DNA of 64,000 bases from Climacium dendroides (taxonomy: Eukaryota > Streptophyta > Bryopsida > Hypnales > Climaciaceae): the NCBI GenBank assembly GCA_950106755.1, contig OX467089.1:23479345-23543344 (forward strand), in the 5' to 3' direction. The notes beneath the pieces are model-generated. The model saw nothing but the letters and a program-made list of their open reading frames with translations. It searched no databases and was not told the origin of the DNA. The position numbers were made by a program, and so were the translations under genes. Positions 14,808 through 26,246 of the stretch are shown in pieces. How positions within the stretch are numbered: the first letter of the stretch is position 1; the number at the start of each line of letters is the position of its first letter.

Positions 14808-15462
14808 TTAACCCCTAAATGCCCAAGGCACCAAAATCTAGTGTTTGCAAAACTTTGAAGTTAAATAAAACCTAATCAGGTTTCTATTTTTAGTAATTTT
14901 TATTTTTAGAAAGTTCTTCTTGAAGTCTAATTTTAGCAACAAAAATCCAATCTTGAAAATAAATGATAGTGATTTTTCTATTCAAGATTTTGTGCAAGGG
15001 TACCCATTGTAATTTTGACTTCCTGTAGTGTTGAGAGCTCTTGAAAATGAGCCTCAAATACACTAGATCTTGAAGAAAAAATCACATTCAAAATTCATTT
15101 AAAAAAATTATAGAGTAGATTTTAAGAAGCCATAAATTGATTGGGGTTATATATGTTAGGTCCTTTAACCTCATATTTTTTTGATCACCAACTTTTTAGA
15201 TTTGACTTGTGAAAAGAGGATTGAAAGACTTGACATCACTTTTGCAGTTTTAATACCCTCATAGTCAAACATTATAATCTTTCACTCCATAAGTGGTATT
15301 GTTGTGTTTTCTTTTCCTACGATATCTCTAACATGTCTAGTTTGAATTTGTATGGCTACAATTCCAAAAAAATTGATACAACTCATCAAAAAATTGGCAT
15401 TTTGTTCAATTCAAAGCAAATTCGAAGAAGCTCAAAACAGGGCTTGGGCATTTAGGGGTTAA
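14808..15462. mobile_element. 655-bp segment bounded by perfect 20-bp inverted repeats
   Basis: TTAACCCCTAAATGCCCAAG at 14,808-14,827 has an exact inverted copy at 15,443-15,462. A partial copy (TTAACCCCTAAA) also occurs near 11,588. No internal coding sequence is seen and the immediate flanks do not match as a target duplication. It looks like a non-autonomous foldback or MITE. Confidence 0.6.
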
Positions 15463-17040
15463 TCTTTCTTTAGGGCCGAGACCAAGGGTATAGTCAGATC
15501 GCTAAGAAGGTATGGTAGTACAGATTTGAGTCTATAATCTCATAGTAGAGGTCAAGAGCTTTCTAAAAACATAAAATACAAAGAAATCCGAGCTAAAATG
15601 AGTAAGATGTGAGCGGATGAAGTTTTAATCACTAATTAATAATCAAAACTTCATCCTTGCATAACTTCTAGTAGGAAAGTCCGATTTGCAAGTTCCGCAT
15701 CAACTTAGAAAACTCCTTCTCTCTTCTAACCTATTTAGTGAGTTCTCAAATTCAAGTGATGAAATTGTGAAGAATGAGTGAGAGAAGTGAAGAGTTCATT
15801 TGGTAGTTGAAAAGAAATTAGAATTGATAAGAGTTGGAAGGAAATCCTTGAAATCCAAGTAGAACCATCAAAAACTTAGGTAGAATAATAATGACTTACA
15901 AATACCAAGAGTCAATTATTATTTAAAAGTTGGTATAATTATTTAGTATTTCAAAGTCAACCCTAGGCACTGAAATAATTGAGAGGAATAGTGGAAAAGA
16001 AAGAGGAGATAAAGCCATAAAGGAAAGAGATGGGAACTTGAAAAATTTCGAAGTTGAACTTGTATTTTTCAACCTCCTTTAGCCGTGAGCAAAAAATATC
16101 AATTAATCTTGAAAGATGGTGAACAATGGGGATTTTAAACAAGCATACAATTACCTTAACATTGACACCAATTTCAAGGTGAGTTACTAGCTACAATCTA
16201 TACTTTTTAATTATCAAAATTAGACATTTTCAAATAGGTTCAAATTACAAAGCTAAGTTAGAGTACTTAGAGTAGGTATTTTATAAAAATAAGATAGGCA
16301 AAACTCTAGATCATAGTTAGAGGTTTTTGAAACCATATCACACTTAAGAATCGAAGTTAAATTGAGAAAGATATAGATGAATGAAGTTTAAGTTAGAAAT
16401 CGGATGACTTGTAGCAAAAATCATCCATTAAGGTCAAGACTTGGAATTTAATCAAAAAATCATAATTTAAAGATAGGAGTAAAATTTCAAGGTAAATTAA
16501 AATAGGAAAGAAGGGTAAAACTTTGGATGAAGTTTTTAGAGCCTTTTAAAGGCTAAATTTCATCCATCCATAACTTTTGCGAGGAAAGTCGGAATAGAGT
16601 GACTTTTATGTTTTTAGAAATGACATGAAGTGTTCTATCACTTAGAATATTTAAATTTAGACTATCTTTGTATTAACTAAAAATCACCAGGCCTAAAAAA
16701 TCAAGTTAGTAAAAAATATACACTTCCAATTTCGCTAGGTTTCATTGGTTAAATTTCAAAATTAAAGAGTTAGTACAACATTAGGGAAAGATCCATTACT
16801 TGAAAGGCACAATGAACCGACATTAGGCACCTATAGGAATTAACTATAATTTTTAGAACTTGGTTGTGCATGCTAATTTACCAAGGGTGGATAAATAAGC
16901 ACTCACATAATGGTGTGTCTGCTAAGAGACAAGTGAAATTGTTTGTTTGTTCCACTAACTTGTGAGTTTAAATTGTGAAGGATAACCATTGAGATTCCGG
17001 CTTAGATTTGGATGATTTGAGATTGCTCTAGCAATCGCAA
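15463..17040. other. Non-coding DNA before the retrotransposon region
   Basis: No gene was recognised. This may include remains of a 5' long terminal repeat of the Ty3/gypsy element, but no TG...CA ends, primer-binding site or second copy could be found. Confidence 0.45.
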
Positions 17041-17081
17041 AAGGTGCTTTTGGTGTGCCAAAGCACAAATTTAATTAGTAC

Positions 17082-17830
17082 ATGTTGTTTTATTGGGGGG
17101 TTGTTTTGGTAGTGTGGAACTTTGAAAATATATACGTGAAAGAGTGCTTTGATGCCAAGTGCCCGGCTCAAACCATAAACGATGTGCTAAGTGAGATGCC
17201 CCACATTGACATTCACTACAACGCACCGGAGCTCTTGTTTGACGGAGAACTTTATCGATTTGATGCCTCAAATGCTGAAAAGCTCCGGTCAAGCGACAAT
17301 CCGTACATACGACTCTACCTTTTCTGTGCTTGGCACAACGGCATTAGTCATTTGACAGTGGATTGTTGCAAATGCATCTCTACCAAATACATATTAGCCG
17401 ACTTCTCCATTGTGGTCCAATTCCAGTACATTACTGAATACTAGGAGGCGTGTGAACTATACCAGGACGTTGCCGATTATTAGGCTTCCATCTTCACTGT
17501 CCCGGACCTTTGTCATCTCCATCAACCAAAGTTCCACTCATTGTTCTACCCATATCCAAGCAGAAAGAAATGAAGCCGTAACGGTCGAATCAAGAACGCT
17601 ACGTATTTTATAAACGAGGAGTCCCGGGATTGACATTAGAATGACCACAAATACATCAAGGAGGAATAAGAGCCATACATCTTCGAGTATAGGTCAAGTG
17701 CAGAAGAATCCTTAGTACATTGATTTGTGCTGACCATATGATAGGACCATTGGTAATTATACCATCGATGGCACAATAATTCTAGATATTTCAACCTATA
17801 TAGTGTTGTATTGGATTTTCTCATATGTAC
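17082..17830 (+). pseudogene. Unrecognised coding remnant, GC-richer than its surroundings
   Basis: An open frame at 17,082-17,444 (120 codons) is followed by further coding-like stretches broken by stops and shifts to about 17,830. Examples are a run reading KQKEMKP, stop, RSNQERYVFYKRG near 17,560-17,620, and IFEYRSSAEES near 17,680-17,715. Base composition rises clearly above the AT-rich DNA to the left. I recognise no domain. It lies just upstream of the gag start, so it may be part of a retrotransposon leader, a captured host-gene fragment, or an older element into which the retrotransposon inserted. The identity is open; the claim is only that it once coded for protein. Confidence 0.4.
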
Positions 17831-17887
17831 ATGTATATATGTACATGTATATATCTATCTATCTATCTATTTGTGTGTGTGTGTGTG
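17825..17887. repeat. Compound microsatellite
   Basis: Two ATGTACATGTATAT units run into (ATCT)n and then (GT)n with no spacer. It ends about 30 bases before the gag start codon. Confidence 0.95.
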
Positions 17888-17917
17888 AATTGGATTTGTG
17901 TGACATTTAAGTTTTAA

Positions 17918-19400
17918 ATGCCACCTAGACTTTCTAACACTTCCAGGTCAACAAGAGCCGCAAGAGTTAGAGCAGGTAGGGGAAGTACCTCATAGCTAGA
18001 GCCACCTACAACACCTTTTGAAAAAAGGGTAAGCCCTCCTACATTAAACGAAGATCAAGGGAGTTCTTTTGAAACTCGTAAAGAAAGTGATAATTTATCG
18101 GATCCTTTTGAAGAAATGGACCATGAATTTAGGCCGCCTCCTAGACCACTAGGTCCTCTAGATCGAGAAGAAGGTCCATGAGAGGCACCATTTGATCTGG
18201 AAATCAAATCCATGATACTACCAAAAGGATTGCCTATTGTAGTACTTCAAGGTTTGCAGGAAATTTCAATTTCCCATCACCTCCTTAAGTTTTCAGGGTC
18301 TAAGGATGACGATCCCACAGCCCATGTGGAACGTTTTAAAGAAATACTCATTTCTAACTTGGTTACTGACCCTGATTACTACTTAATTTGGTTTCCTAAT
18401 ACTTTGACAGAAACCACATACTTATGGTATTGCTCATACGATGCAGGAACTTTTGACACATAGAGGCACTTGCAAGCCTCTTTTCTACTCTATTTCCGAC
18501 CAGCAACTGGATAACAGCAAGCTCTATTTGCATTGACTAGCATTTGAAGAGGATCTACCAAAGATTTTACTACCTATATACGGCGTTTTCAAATGGTGTG
18601 TACCCATTATGTAGGGGGCCTACTCAACAACGAGACAATTTGACATTATTTCATTCAAAAAGTTGATTCGGCTTCAACTATTTGAGAAATCCTATCATGG
18701 AGACCAATCATGTTAGAAGATGTGATACAAGTAGCATTAGAAATCGAAAGTATCAACAAAAAGAATAAGTGAATGGTAAGATGGGTAGATGATCCTATTT
18801 CGGCCTTCATTCCTATTCACCATCAAATGACTAATGTGGTACATTATCGCCCTTCTCCATCTAAAGGAGACCCAATACTATTATCTAGTCAAGAACCCAT
18901 GCTAATGCTAACTGTATCTGTTGATCAACTCCGTACAGAAATGAGACAGGTATCTAACGAAATGACGCGAGCAGTACGAGAGCTGATAAAGCAAATGGTT
19001 TGTTTAGTAAAAGGACAAAGCCAACAAGTTCCTCCAAGGTGCCACGAAATTGGATCACATTCAATAGGAGTTTGGTGTAGCCATTGCGGCCAATCCAATC
19101 ATACTCCTGCATTCTGTCTATTGCTCTGGGACAACCTGCCTCCACCACGGCTGTGTGGACCTACTGAACCATATCGGCATCCAAATGCCTAAAATCAAAT
19201 ACAACCTAACAATTCTTTTGACCAGTCACAACTTATCAAATGTCTCACTTGCAAAAAATTACATGGTCTAGGTCAGTGTTGGGTAGAAAATAATGTGATT
19301 TGTGAGTGTTGTGGTGACCATCACCCGACGATCCGTTGTAACACCCCAGACCTAAGCATTCTTTTAGAATTTCCTAAAGCAGATTATGCACAGTAAGTTA
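17918..19400 (+). pseudogene. Ty3/gypsy retrotransposon gag, degenerate
   Basis: Reading starts at ATG 17,918 and stays in one frame to about 19,400 apart from several in-frame stops. The capsid-type retrotransposon gag region covers roughly 18,270-18,700, with the typical features FSGSKDDDPTAHVERF and the W-and-Y-rich stretch after it. Two nucleic-acid-binding cysteine-histidine boxes follow: CSHCGQSNHTPAFC near 19,078 (CX2CX4HX4C) and a second less regular one near 19,290-19,335. The protein would package element RNA into virus-like particles. The stops make this copy non-functional. Downstream pol pieces in the same orientation support the call. Confidence 0.85.
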
Positions 19401-19567
19401 AGGAAAACCAACAAGGTGTTTGATTTATAGACTTTAGAGAAGCAATTGGGCCACCTAATATGTATTATGATTATTCTAACAATCGTTAGATTCACAATCC
19501 ACCTGTAGGAGTACAAACAATCCAGCGAGTCATTCCAATATCTACAGCTCAGGGTATACAAGACGCT

Positions 19568-20107
19568 ATGTTCATAGCAAGTGAGGTATTTGAGAGCTCT
19601 AGGGTCAATGAATTTGAAACTTCTTTATTTGTTGGGGTTGATGGTTCGAATATCATAGACATCCAAAAATCCCTACTAGCATTGGTAGATGCAAGAACCG
19701 ATCTTGCTCCTCTAATTGATCCTAAAGAGATTGATTCCCTGGATTCTAGCTCCTATAGTAGTACGCATCTTTATTCTTCCCAAGATTCTCTACAATTCTC
19801 TGAGTTGTAGAGTATATTGAAGGAAACTACCAAAGAAGTGAGATTCAATGAAAATCTTCCTACACAAACTGAGTTGGATGAAAATGAGTTCAAATTTATT
19901 CAAGCTAGAATTCCCTATCATCCTCTAAATCCTAAATCCAGAGCTAAGACAAGGAAAAGTAGTAACCCCTCTTCTCCCTATGATCTATGGGATGATCTGT
20001 CTAGAGTAAAAGCTAACATTTCTTTTGGACAACTTATCAACGTAGCACCAACATTACGGAAACAATTGAAAGAGGTGCTACCGTTTTTAGAACTCCCAAA
20101 ACGGTAG
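19568..20107 (+). pseudogene. gag-pol linker region of the Ty3/gypsy element
   Basis: Two open pieces (19,568-19,810 and 19,817-20,107) lie in the gag frame, separated by a single stop. They carry no recognised domain and are rich in serine, glutamate and lysine, as spacer regions of plant Ty3/gypsy polyproteins often are. A frameshift follows before the protease region. Confidence 0.6.
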
Positions 20108-20175
20108 GACAAGTCAACAAAATAGAACCCTTACCAATCCTTAATCAAGCCGATTTTGATCTAGAAGAACCAAAA

Positions 20176-20718
20176 TTGGGAGTTGAGAAGTCTAAACCAC
20201 TAAAACCAGACCTTTGGAAGTCTAAAAAAACCTTTGAGCCAGTTGAAATCGAGGTTGAAATTTTGGATAAGATTATTACAAATATCCTAGTGGATGATGG
20301 AAACAAGGTTAATATCATGCTTGCATTCACTATGCGTAAATTAAGCCTCAAGATCACTCATCTATCTTTTCTAACTTTAAAATGTGTTGATCAAAGGTCG
20401 GTCAAAACTTTAGGTTGGATTAAAGATCTTAGGATCCAGAATGGGGGGATAAATTACAATGTTACTTTTGAAGTTTCACAATTTGAAGAAGAAACCAAAG
20501 GATCCTATTCTCTTCTTCTAGGCCATGGATTCCTTCGTCAATGTGGTAGAGTAGTTAATTGGGCGGACAAACATCCGACCTTTACCTACGGACCACAAAA
20601 TGCTAGGACCATGGTTGAAATCGCATTTAAGGCACTATTGGTGAAGGGGGAATTAGAGTTAGGATTACCCTCGTTCCAAGCTATTCGAGTGGACCCTCCA
20701 TGGATTTGGGAACCATAA
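20176..20718 (+). pseudogene. Ty3/gypsy aspartic protease region
   Basis: This 180-codon open piece contains ILVDDGNKVNIM near residue 37, matching the retropepsin active-site neighbourhood (normally LVDDGS or LVDTGA). The usual serine or alanine after DDG or DTG is asparagine here. The later GHGFLRQCG stretch fits the glycine-rich C-terminal part. The protease would cleave the Gag-Pol polyprotein. The frame differs from the gag frame, showing an indel near 20,110-20,170. Confidence 0.65.
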
Positions 20719-20822
20719 AATGTATTGGTCCTAGTTTGTATGATTATATTGATGATGGAACATACTAATAGTGGCTTCAAGACCACCTTTATTCTAGTAA
20801 TGATACATATGTCATTTGAAAA

Positions 20823-21830
20823 GTGACTTCTAATTCAGCATCAACGAAAGGTACCAGAGAAGCATCAATTGAACTCTCTAATGATATGACCACCAAGCAG
20901 CATCCACCTACATACAAATCTATTCTTGTAGATAATTCTCTTCACTTTTCAAAGAATTCTACTATCACAACCAAGGAGATTGGTAGTTCTAAGGTAATTA
21001 GTCCCATACCATTTTGCCTAGGAGGACCCCGAAGGAAAGAAGAATGCCCGATATGTATGACACCACAAGAAATTGAGCAATGTATATCCATTCAAACCTT
21101 GTCTCTTCCTGCTCATTGTCACCAACACAAAAAAATGGGATCTTTCATTCACATTGAGCAGCCATCACCTTCTTGAGAAAATCAAATATTTAACTAGTTT
21201 TTCATGAACCTAAAGACCGACAATACTTTAAACCTTATCCAATTATATCTATTAACTCTGATATAGACGAACCTATAGCTATCAAAGATTTTCCTATTGG
21301 TTGTATTCCTTCTATAAGGTGGACAACTGAAGAATGTGGAAAATAGAGAGAAGAGGCCATTATGCCAAGTGATAAAGAAACCATCCTATCACTTTCAATA
21401 ATAGGAAGGGCACCTTTTGTGCCATTGGAAGTAATTTCTTATGAAATACACAATGTACCAAAGAGCCTACAAGTAGTCATGAATGCGGGAAGCTCAAAGG
21501 ACTTAAAGAAAGCAACAACACTACTCCCCAAAACAATGGAGGATTCCTCACCAAACATCCAAGACTTGTACATCTCGGCTACCACAATTTCAGCTACAAA
21601 GTCTTTTCGTAAAACAGGTTCTACTCTTACCATCAACCCGAGTGAAGAAAAAGAGAAAGATGTCCTTCCAGAAGAAACCAATATTGGACTTATGACCTTT
21701 ATAGATGACATTTCTATAGAGATTGATGGCACTCAAGATTTATCTTGGGATTCGATCTTTACAGAAGAAGAAATTCTTCCTAATCTACAATTCCGTATTT
21801 CCGTAGAACGTTGAAAAGTTTCCAGGTAGG
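20823..21830 (+). pseudogene. Protease-to-RT spacer of the Ty3/gypsy element
   Basis: Open pieces at 20,823-21,176 and 21,362-21,814 in different frames are low in recognisable features. They lie in the expected place between protease and reverse transcriptase. The second is acidic and serine-rich. No independent function is proposed. Confidence 0.5.
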
Positions 21831-22135
21831 AACTAACCTTCCTACTTATCCTCCCATACCAAATGATCGGTACTATGGCCCTAGTGATCTTGTTCATATT
21901 CAAACTTCTGATTGAAAAGAGATAGATGTTTCTTTCCCAAAAGAGAAACCCAAACTGATTAAAGTAGGGGCACACCTTGAAGGGGGAGAGTTGCATGATT
22001 ATCGGTCATTAATCAAGGAATACTAAGATGTATGTGCATGGTCTTACTAAGAGCTGAAAGGTATATCCCCTCACATTGTTGAGCACACCATTCTAGTATA
22101 GTCGAATACAATTCTGGTTAGATAAAGGTAGAGGC

Positions 22136-22990
22136 GAATGAATCCATCCCTTCAATTGATAGTTAAAGCAAAAATTGAGCAATTATTGGAGGCAAAATTC
22201 ATTTGAACTATAGAGATCACAGATTGGGTTTTTCCAATGGTTTTGGTGAAGAAGAAAAATGGGAAACTTCGAGTGTGTGCAGATTATTGCCAACTAAACA
22301 AACACATTCAAAAGGACCATTTTCCCCTTCCCTTCATCAACACCATTGTGGATGAAGTGGCCGGTAACGAACTATTTATCTTCATGGATGGATATTCGGG
22401 CTACAATCAAATTTTGATAGCACCGGAGGATTGGTCAAAAAATAGCCTTTATCATTTAGTGGGGAACATTTATCTATGTAGTAATGCCATTTGGTCTTTG
22501 CAATGCACCCTTCGCCTTTCAACGGGTGATGAATTTTGCATTTTTTGATTTACTACATAAGTCAATGATAGTCTACATTGATGACTTTAGCACTCAGTCC
22601 ACTAGCAAAGATCATCTTTCACTCGTGAAAGAAAGTCTTATTTGTTGTAGACAAACTAGGATCGCTTTGAATCCAGACAAACTATTCCTAGGATAAAAAA
22701 AAAGAGTTTTACTGGACTATGTGGTATCCAAAGAAGAAAAGATGGCTGACTCCGAAAAGGTCGAGGTTATAGTAAACCTTCCTGCACCTAAGGATGTTAA
22801 AGGGGTACAAAGGGTTTTAGAATATGCAAGATACTATCGAGAATTGATTGAGGATTTTGCTACCCATACACAACCTTTAACCAATTTGATCAAAAAGTCA
22901 GTTAAATTTGATTGGACACCCTTGTGTCAACAAAGCTATGATGAACTTAAGAAAAGATTGGTAAATGCCCCTATCCTCAAACCTCCCAAC
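22136..22990 (+). pseudogene. Ty3/gypsy reverse transcriptase, broken
   Basis: Reverse transcriptase copies element RNA into DNA. The fingers-palm region lies at 22,200-22,548 with KKKNGKLRVCADY and the FMDGYSGYNQI stretch that carries the first catalytic aspartate. After a frameshift near 22,480, a second piece (22,484-22,696) carries MPFGLCNAPFAFQRVM and the YIDDF box. A third (22,721-22,993) covers the connection region. Single stops and at least one frameshift separate the pieces, so the copy is dead. Order and spacing match plant Ty3/gypsy pol. Confidence 0.92.
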
Positions 22991-23300
22991 TAGAACCAAC
23001 TATTCCATGTATATTGTGATGCTTTTGCATTGGTCGTAGGAACTACCTTGTGTCAAGTTGCAAAAAACACAGGGAAGGAGCATCTAATAGCCTTCTCTAG
23101 TCGCCAGATAACATTAGCAGAGCGCAATTATACTACCACTGAGAGAGAATGCTTTGCAATGATTTTCTCGATTAAGAAATATTGGCACTATTTGCTCGCT
23201 AATATTGTAGTCTTCTTTGTTGATTACATAGCCATTAAGTACATTGTCAACAAAGTAGAATTGAGCGGAAGATTAGCTTGATGGGTCTTGCTACTGGTAG
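22991..23300 (+). pseudogene. Ty3/gypsy RNase H, interrupted by a MITE
   Basis: The piece 23,030-23,281 carries AFSSRQITLAERNYTTTERE and the following SIKKYWHYL stretch, typical of the Ty3/gypsy RNase H domain that degrades the RNA strand during reverse transcription. A stop (TGA at about 23,279, where CGA is expected) and then a CACTA MITE at 23,301 interrupt it. Removing the MITE and one target duplication restores continuity into the stretch at 23,531. Confidence 0.88.
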
Positions 23301-23527
23301 CACTAGAAGAAACCAAAATTTTCGATGTCTAAGGGAACGGATTTTAGGTGACGTTGAAGAAAACAACCTATGTTTTTCTGTCAACAATTATCTTCATTAA
23401 TGTTCCATTGGACATCATTATTGACATGAAAAATACAGGTTGTTTTTTTCAACGTCACCTAAAATTTGTTCCCTTTGACGTCGGCTGTTTTTTTGAATGT
23501 CACCTAAAACAAGGTTTTCTTATAGTG
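23301..23527. mobile_element. 227-bp CACTA MITE inside pol
   Basis: It begins CACTAGAAGAAACC and ends GGTTTTCTTATAGTG, and is flanked by the 3-bp target duplication TAG (23,298-23,300 and 23,528-23,530). Internally, GGTGACGTTGAAGAAAACA and TGTTTTTTTCAACGTCACC form a further inverted pair. Its right terminus is nearly that of the 19.8-kb CACTA element at 28,275-48,031 (CACTATAAGAAAAC), which could be the enzyme source. Reading across the reconstructed empty site restores the pol frame. Confidence 0.92.
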
Positions 23528-23530
23528 TAG

Positions 23531-24345
23531 AGTTTGACTAAACAATAGAGTTTAAATCTGGAAAAAAACATGAGAGGGCCTATCACTTATCCCAAATATT
23601 TGCAGAATTGGGGACTCAAGAACTTAATGATGACTTTCCGGATGAACGACTCTTCATCGTTAGGGTTGTACCCACCTCATATGAACATCTGGCACAATTC
23701 TTGAGCATCCAAAAGTATCTTAAGGGCTTGGAAAAAAATGAGCGAAGAAAGATTTGGGTTAATAGCACCCATTTTGCCCTTGTGGGTAATAGATTGTACC
23801 GACAAGGTATTGATGGGGTACTTCAATGTTGTGTTTCATATGACAAAGTCTAGTTCATCTTAGAAACTTGTCATGAAGGCATATGTGGAGGGCACTTATT
23901 AGGACAAATGACATTGCAAAAATACTCCGAGCTGGATATTTTTGGCCCACCTTGTTTACAAATGCAGAGGCTTATGCGAAAGGGCGTGATGCCTATTAAA
24001 GATATGCACGCAACAATACAAGGTTGGATCTTCCTTTCCACCCTTTGTTATCCATTGCTCCACTTGAGAAATGGGGTATTGATTATGTTGGACCTTTTGA
24101 CTCCATTTCATCACAAAAAATCAATACATTATTGTAGCCATGGAGTATTTGACTAAGTGGACAAAAGTCAAAGTAGTGAAGAAGGCCAATGGTAAGCAAA
24201 CTGCTATATTTCTCTATGAGAATATCATATCATGCTTCAGATGTCCCAAAATTTTGGTCAGCAATCCTATGGTCATAGGATGGAGACCCCATGTTATAGG
24301 TCAAAAGCATAGAGAAGGGTTCTTCTCTCCCATCTCGAAATCCTA
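23531..24345 (+). pseudogene. Ty3/gypsy integrase, truncated
   Basis: After the MITE, pol continues through the RNase H to integrase linker (23,608-23,853). It then enters the integrase zinc-binding region (CHEGICGGH near 23,872-23,898). The start of the catalytic core follows (WGIDYVGPFD near 24,072-24,101, containing the first aspartate of the DDE triad). The core stops at about 24,265 (ILVSN, just where the second aspartate should follow). The remainder, the C-terminal domain and the 3' LTR are missing. A 24-bp minisatellite takes over from about 24,360. Confidence 0.82.
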
Positions 24346-24359
24346 GTTTTCTTTCTAAG

Positions 24360-24810
24360 TTTTCGGGGTTTGTGAGTTTTTTGAGTTTGTGAGTTCCTGA
24401 GTTGATTGAATGTGAGTTTTCTAAGTTTGTGAGATCTCGAGCTATGAGTTGTGAGTTTCCAAGTTTTCGAGTTGTAAGTTTCCACTAGTCCAAGTTGTGA
24501 GTTTCCGCTAGTTCAAGTTGTGAGTTTCCGCTAGTCCAAGTTGTGAGTTTCCACTAGTCCGAGTTGTGAGTTTTTACTAGTCCAAGTTGTGAGTTTTTAC
24601 TAGTCCAAGTTGTGAGTTTTCACTAGTCCGAGTTTCTGTTGGTAGTTTTCGCTGGTCTAGAGTTGTGAATTTCCGAGATGTGAGTTTCTGAGTTGTGAGT
24701 TCCCGAGCTGTGACCTGTAAGTTTCCGAGTTGTGAGTTTCTAAGTTGTGAGTTTCCGAGTTGTGAGTTGTGAGTTCTCGAGCTGTGATCTGTAAGTTTCC
24801 GAGTTTCAGG
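24360..24810. repeat. Minisatellite of ~24-bp units
   Basis: The unit GTTGTGAGTTTCCGCTAGTC recurs with small changes about ten times between roughly 24,460 and 24,660. It is flanked by shorter GAGTTGTGAGTTTCC variants on both sides. The array starts where the integrase remnant ends. Minus-strand frames across it are products of the repeat and are not genes. Confidence 0.95.
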
Positions 24811-24876
24811 CACTGTGAGTAGTGGACGTAGAGGCATTCTAAAAAGTTTGTTTTGTTGCGAAAAATCACAGTGGTG

Positions 24877-26246
24877 TCATGTTGTATATACGTCCACTAT
24901 GTAAAAATACATATTTGTTGTTATAGTAGAGGATTTTTTGGAGAGTTTAATGATTTAAGTGAAGTAGACTCTACCTTTTTTACCTCTATTAGACAACTAT
25001 TTAGCATTAGTTCTTTTATTTTTATGTTTAAAGACATTTCAAAGATTTATTTTGTATTTGAGGTTGTTGAAATGAAAAGTAAAGTTTGTTTTAGTTTTCT
25101 TTTAAGTTTTTAAATGGATTATCAGTCTATGTAGGGGATAAACTGATAAAGATAGAGTTATGGGGCAAAAGAGATGGTCAATAGTCTATGTGGTAGTTTT
25201 AAAGTCGAACATCTACTTGCTTAGGTGGATGATATGGAAGTTAAGGTGGCGGATAAGGTGGTAGGGGGGTTCTTCTTCCTCCTTTTAGTTTTGTTGAAGA
25301 ATGGGTTTTTGGAGAGCCATAGGAGATTGTAAATGAAGAGTTTTGTAATGAAATTTTGGGAGGTTGTTCATCATGTTTTTGTGATTCCAAAACTCTATTA
25401 CTTGCTCAATTTGGAATTTCTATGTGAAAGTTGTGCTTGAGGGAGGGAGGGAGGGATGATTGTCATGGAGTATGGAGGGCAGAATCTTTGAGGGCTCATA
25501 AATACTTGATGGAGTGGTATTTTATTTTGAGATTTAGTGTGTTTAAATATTGAGTTGTTAGCTTTTCAAAATGCTATCATTCTCCTTGTTTGAAGTTAGA
25601 ATGCAAAAGTTATGGGTGTAGAAGTGAAGTGGTGAGGAGTTGCCTTTGAGTTGGAGAGAAAGTACTTTGAGACACTATAAAAGTGAAACAGTATGAGATT
25701 TTGATTTGATATTTGGAGGCATGGTTGTCATACTGGACAAGTTACTATTCATTTTTTGTCCTGTAGGACGAATTGCTATTCATCAAATGTACTTGAGAGG
25801 TACATTTGATGAATAGTAACTTGTCCTATGGGACAAGAAATGAATAGTAATATGTTTAATATGACAACCATGTTTGAAAGGTTTGTAGATATTTTTTTTT
25901 ATCTTTTCAGAGAGTTATCACACTCTCAATTTGGAGTCTAAGAGTGTTTTTGGCTCTCATTTTAGTATAGGGTGTTTCTTCAAAGGGAGTTTAAGATGTT
26001 TATGTGCAACTTCTACTACTATTATGCAAAAAGATGACATCTTTTTAGCCTATATGACACATTATGGGAGTATTCGAGCACGTGGTGTTTTGTTTTGTTT
26101 ACTGAATATTATATGGAGATTTATGTATATATATGTGAATTTGTGGGTATATTTGACCTCGTAGTCCTTCATTTTTTGGGGCCAAATCTTTTTGCAGCTA
26201 GATTCCCCGCATTTTTTCAAGGCAAGGCCTCTCTACCCGACAGCGG
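24877..26246 (+). repeat. Dispersed ~1.4-kb repeat, copy A
   Basis: This segment matches the reverse complement of 48,384-49,767 end to end. Shared landmarks are TATACGT near the left edge, AAATTTTGGGAGGTTGTTC in the middle and CAGCTAGATTCCCC near the right edge. Ends read roughly TGTCATGTTGT and GAGAGGCC...TACCCGACA. Copy A contains a 153-bp hairpin insertion that copy B lacks. It could be a solo LTR or a non-autonomous TIR element. I saw no coding sequence and no certain target duplication. Confidence 0.8.
25720..25872. mobile_element. 153-bp foldback MITE
   Basis: CATGGTTGTCATA at the left and TATGACAACCATG at the right are exact inverted ends. The pairing continues inwards, with mismatches and indels, to a 7-base loop TTGAGAG at 25,793-25,799. 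Copy B of the surrounding repeat lacks this segment, so it is an insertion. Transcription would give a long hairpin RNA, a usual substrate for plant Dicer-like enzymes. Confidence 0.9.

Noticed and set aside
17040..17920. 5' LTR of the Ty3/gypsy element
   Set aside because: No second LTR copy exists in the window, and no primer-binding site complementary to a tRNA end is visible before gag.
24360..24810. Regularly spaced repeat that could be mistaken for a CRISPR array
   Set aside because: Units are contiguous with no unique spacers, no cas genes are present, and the context is a plant retrotransposon.
24294..24869. Minus-strand frames rich in the repeated words NSQL, RELTT and KLTT
   Set aside because: Translation of a 24-bp minisatellite, with no independent evidence of coding.
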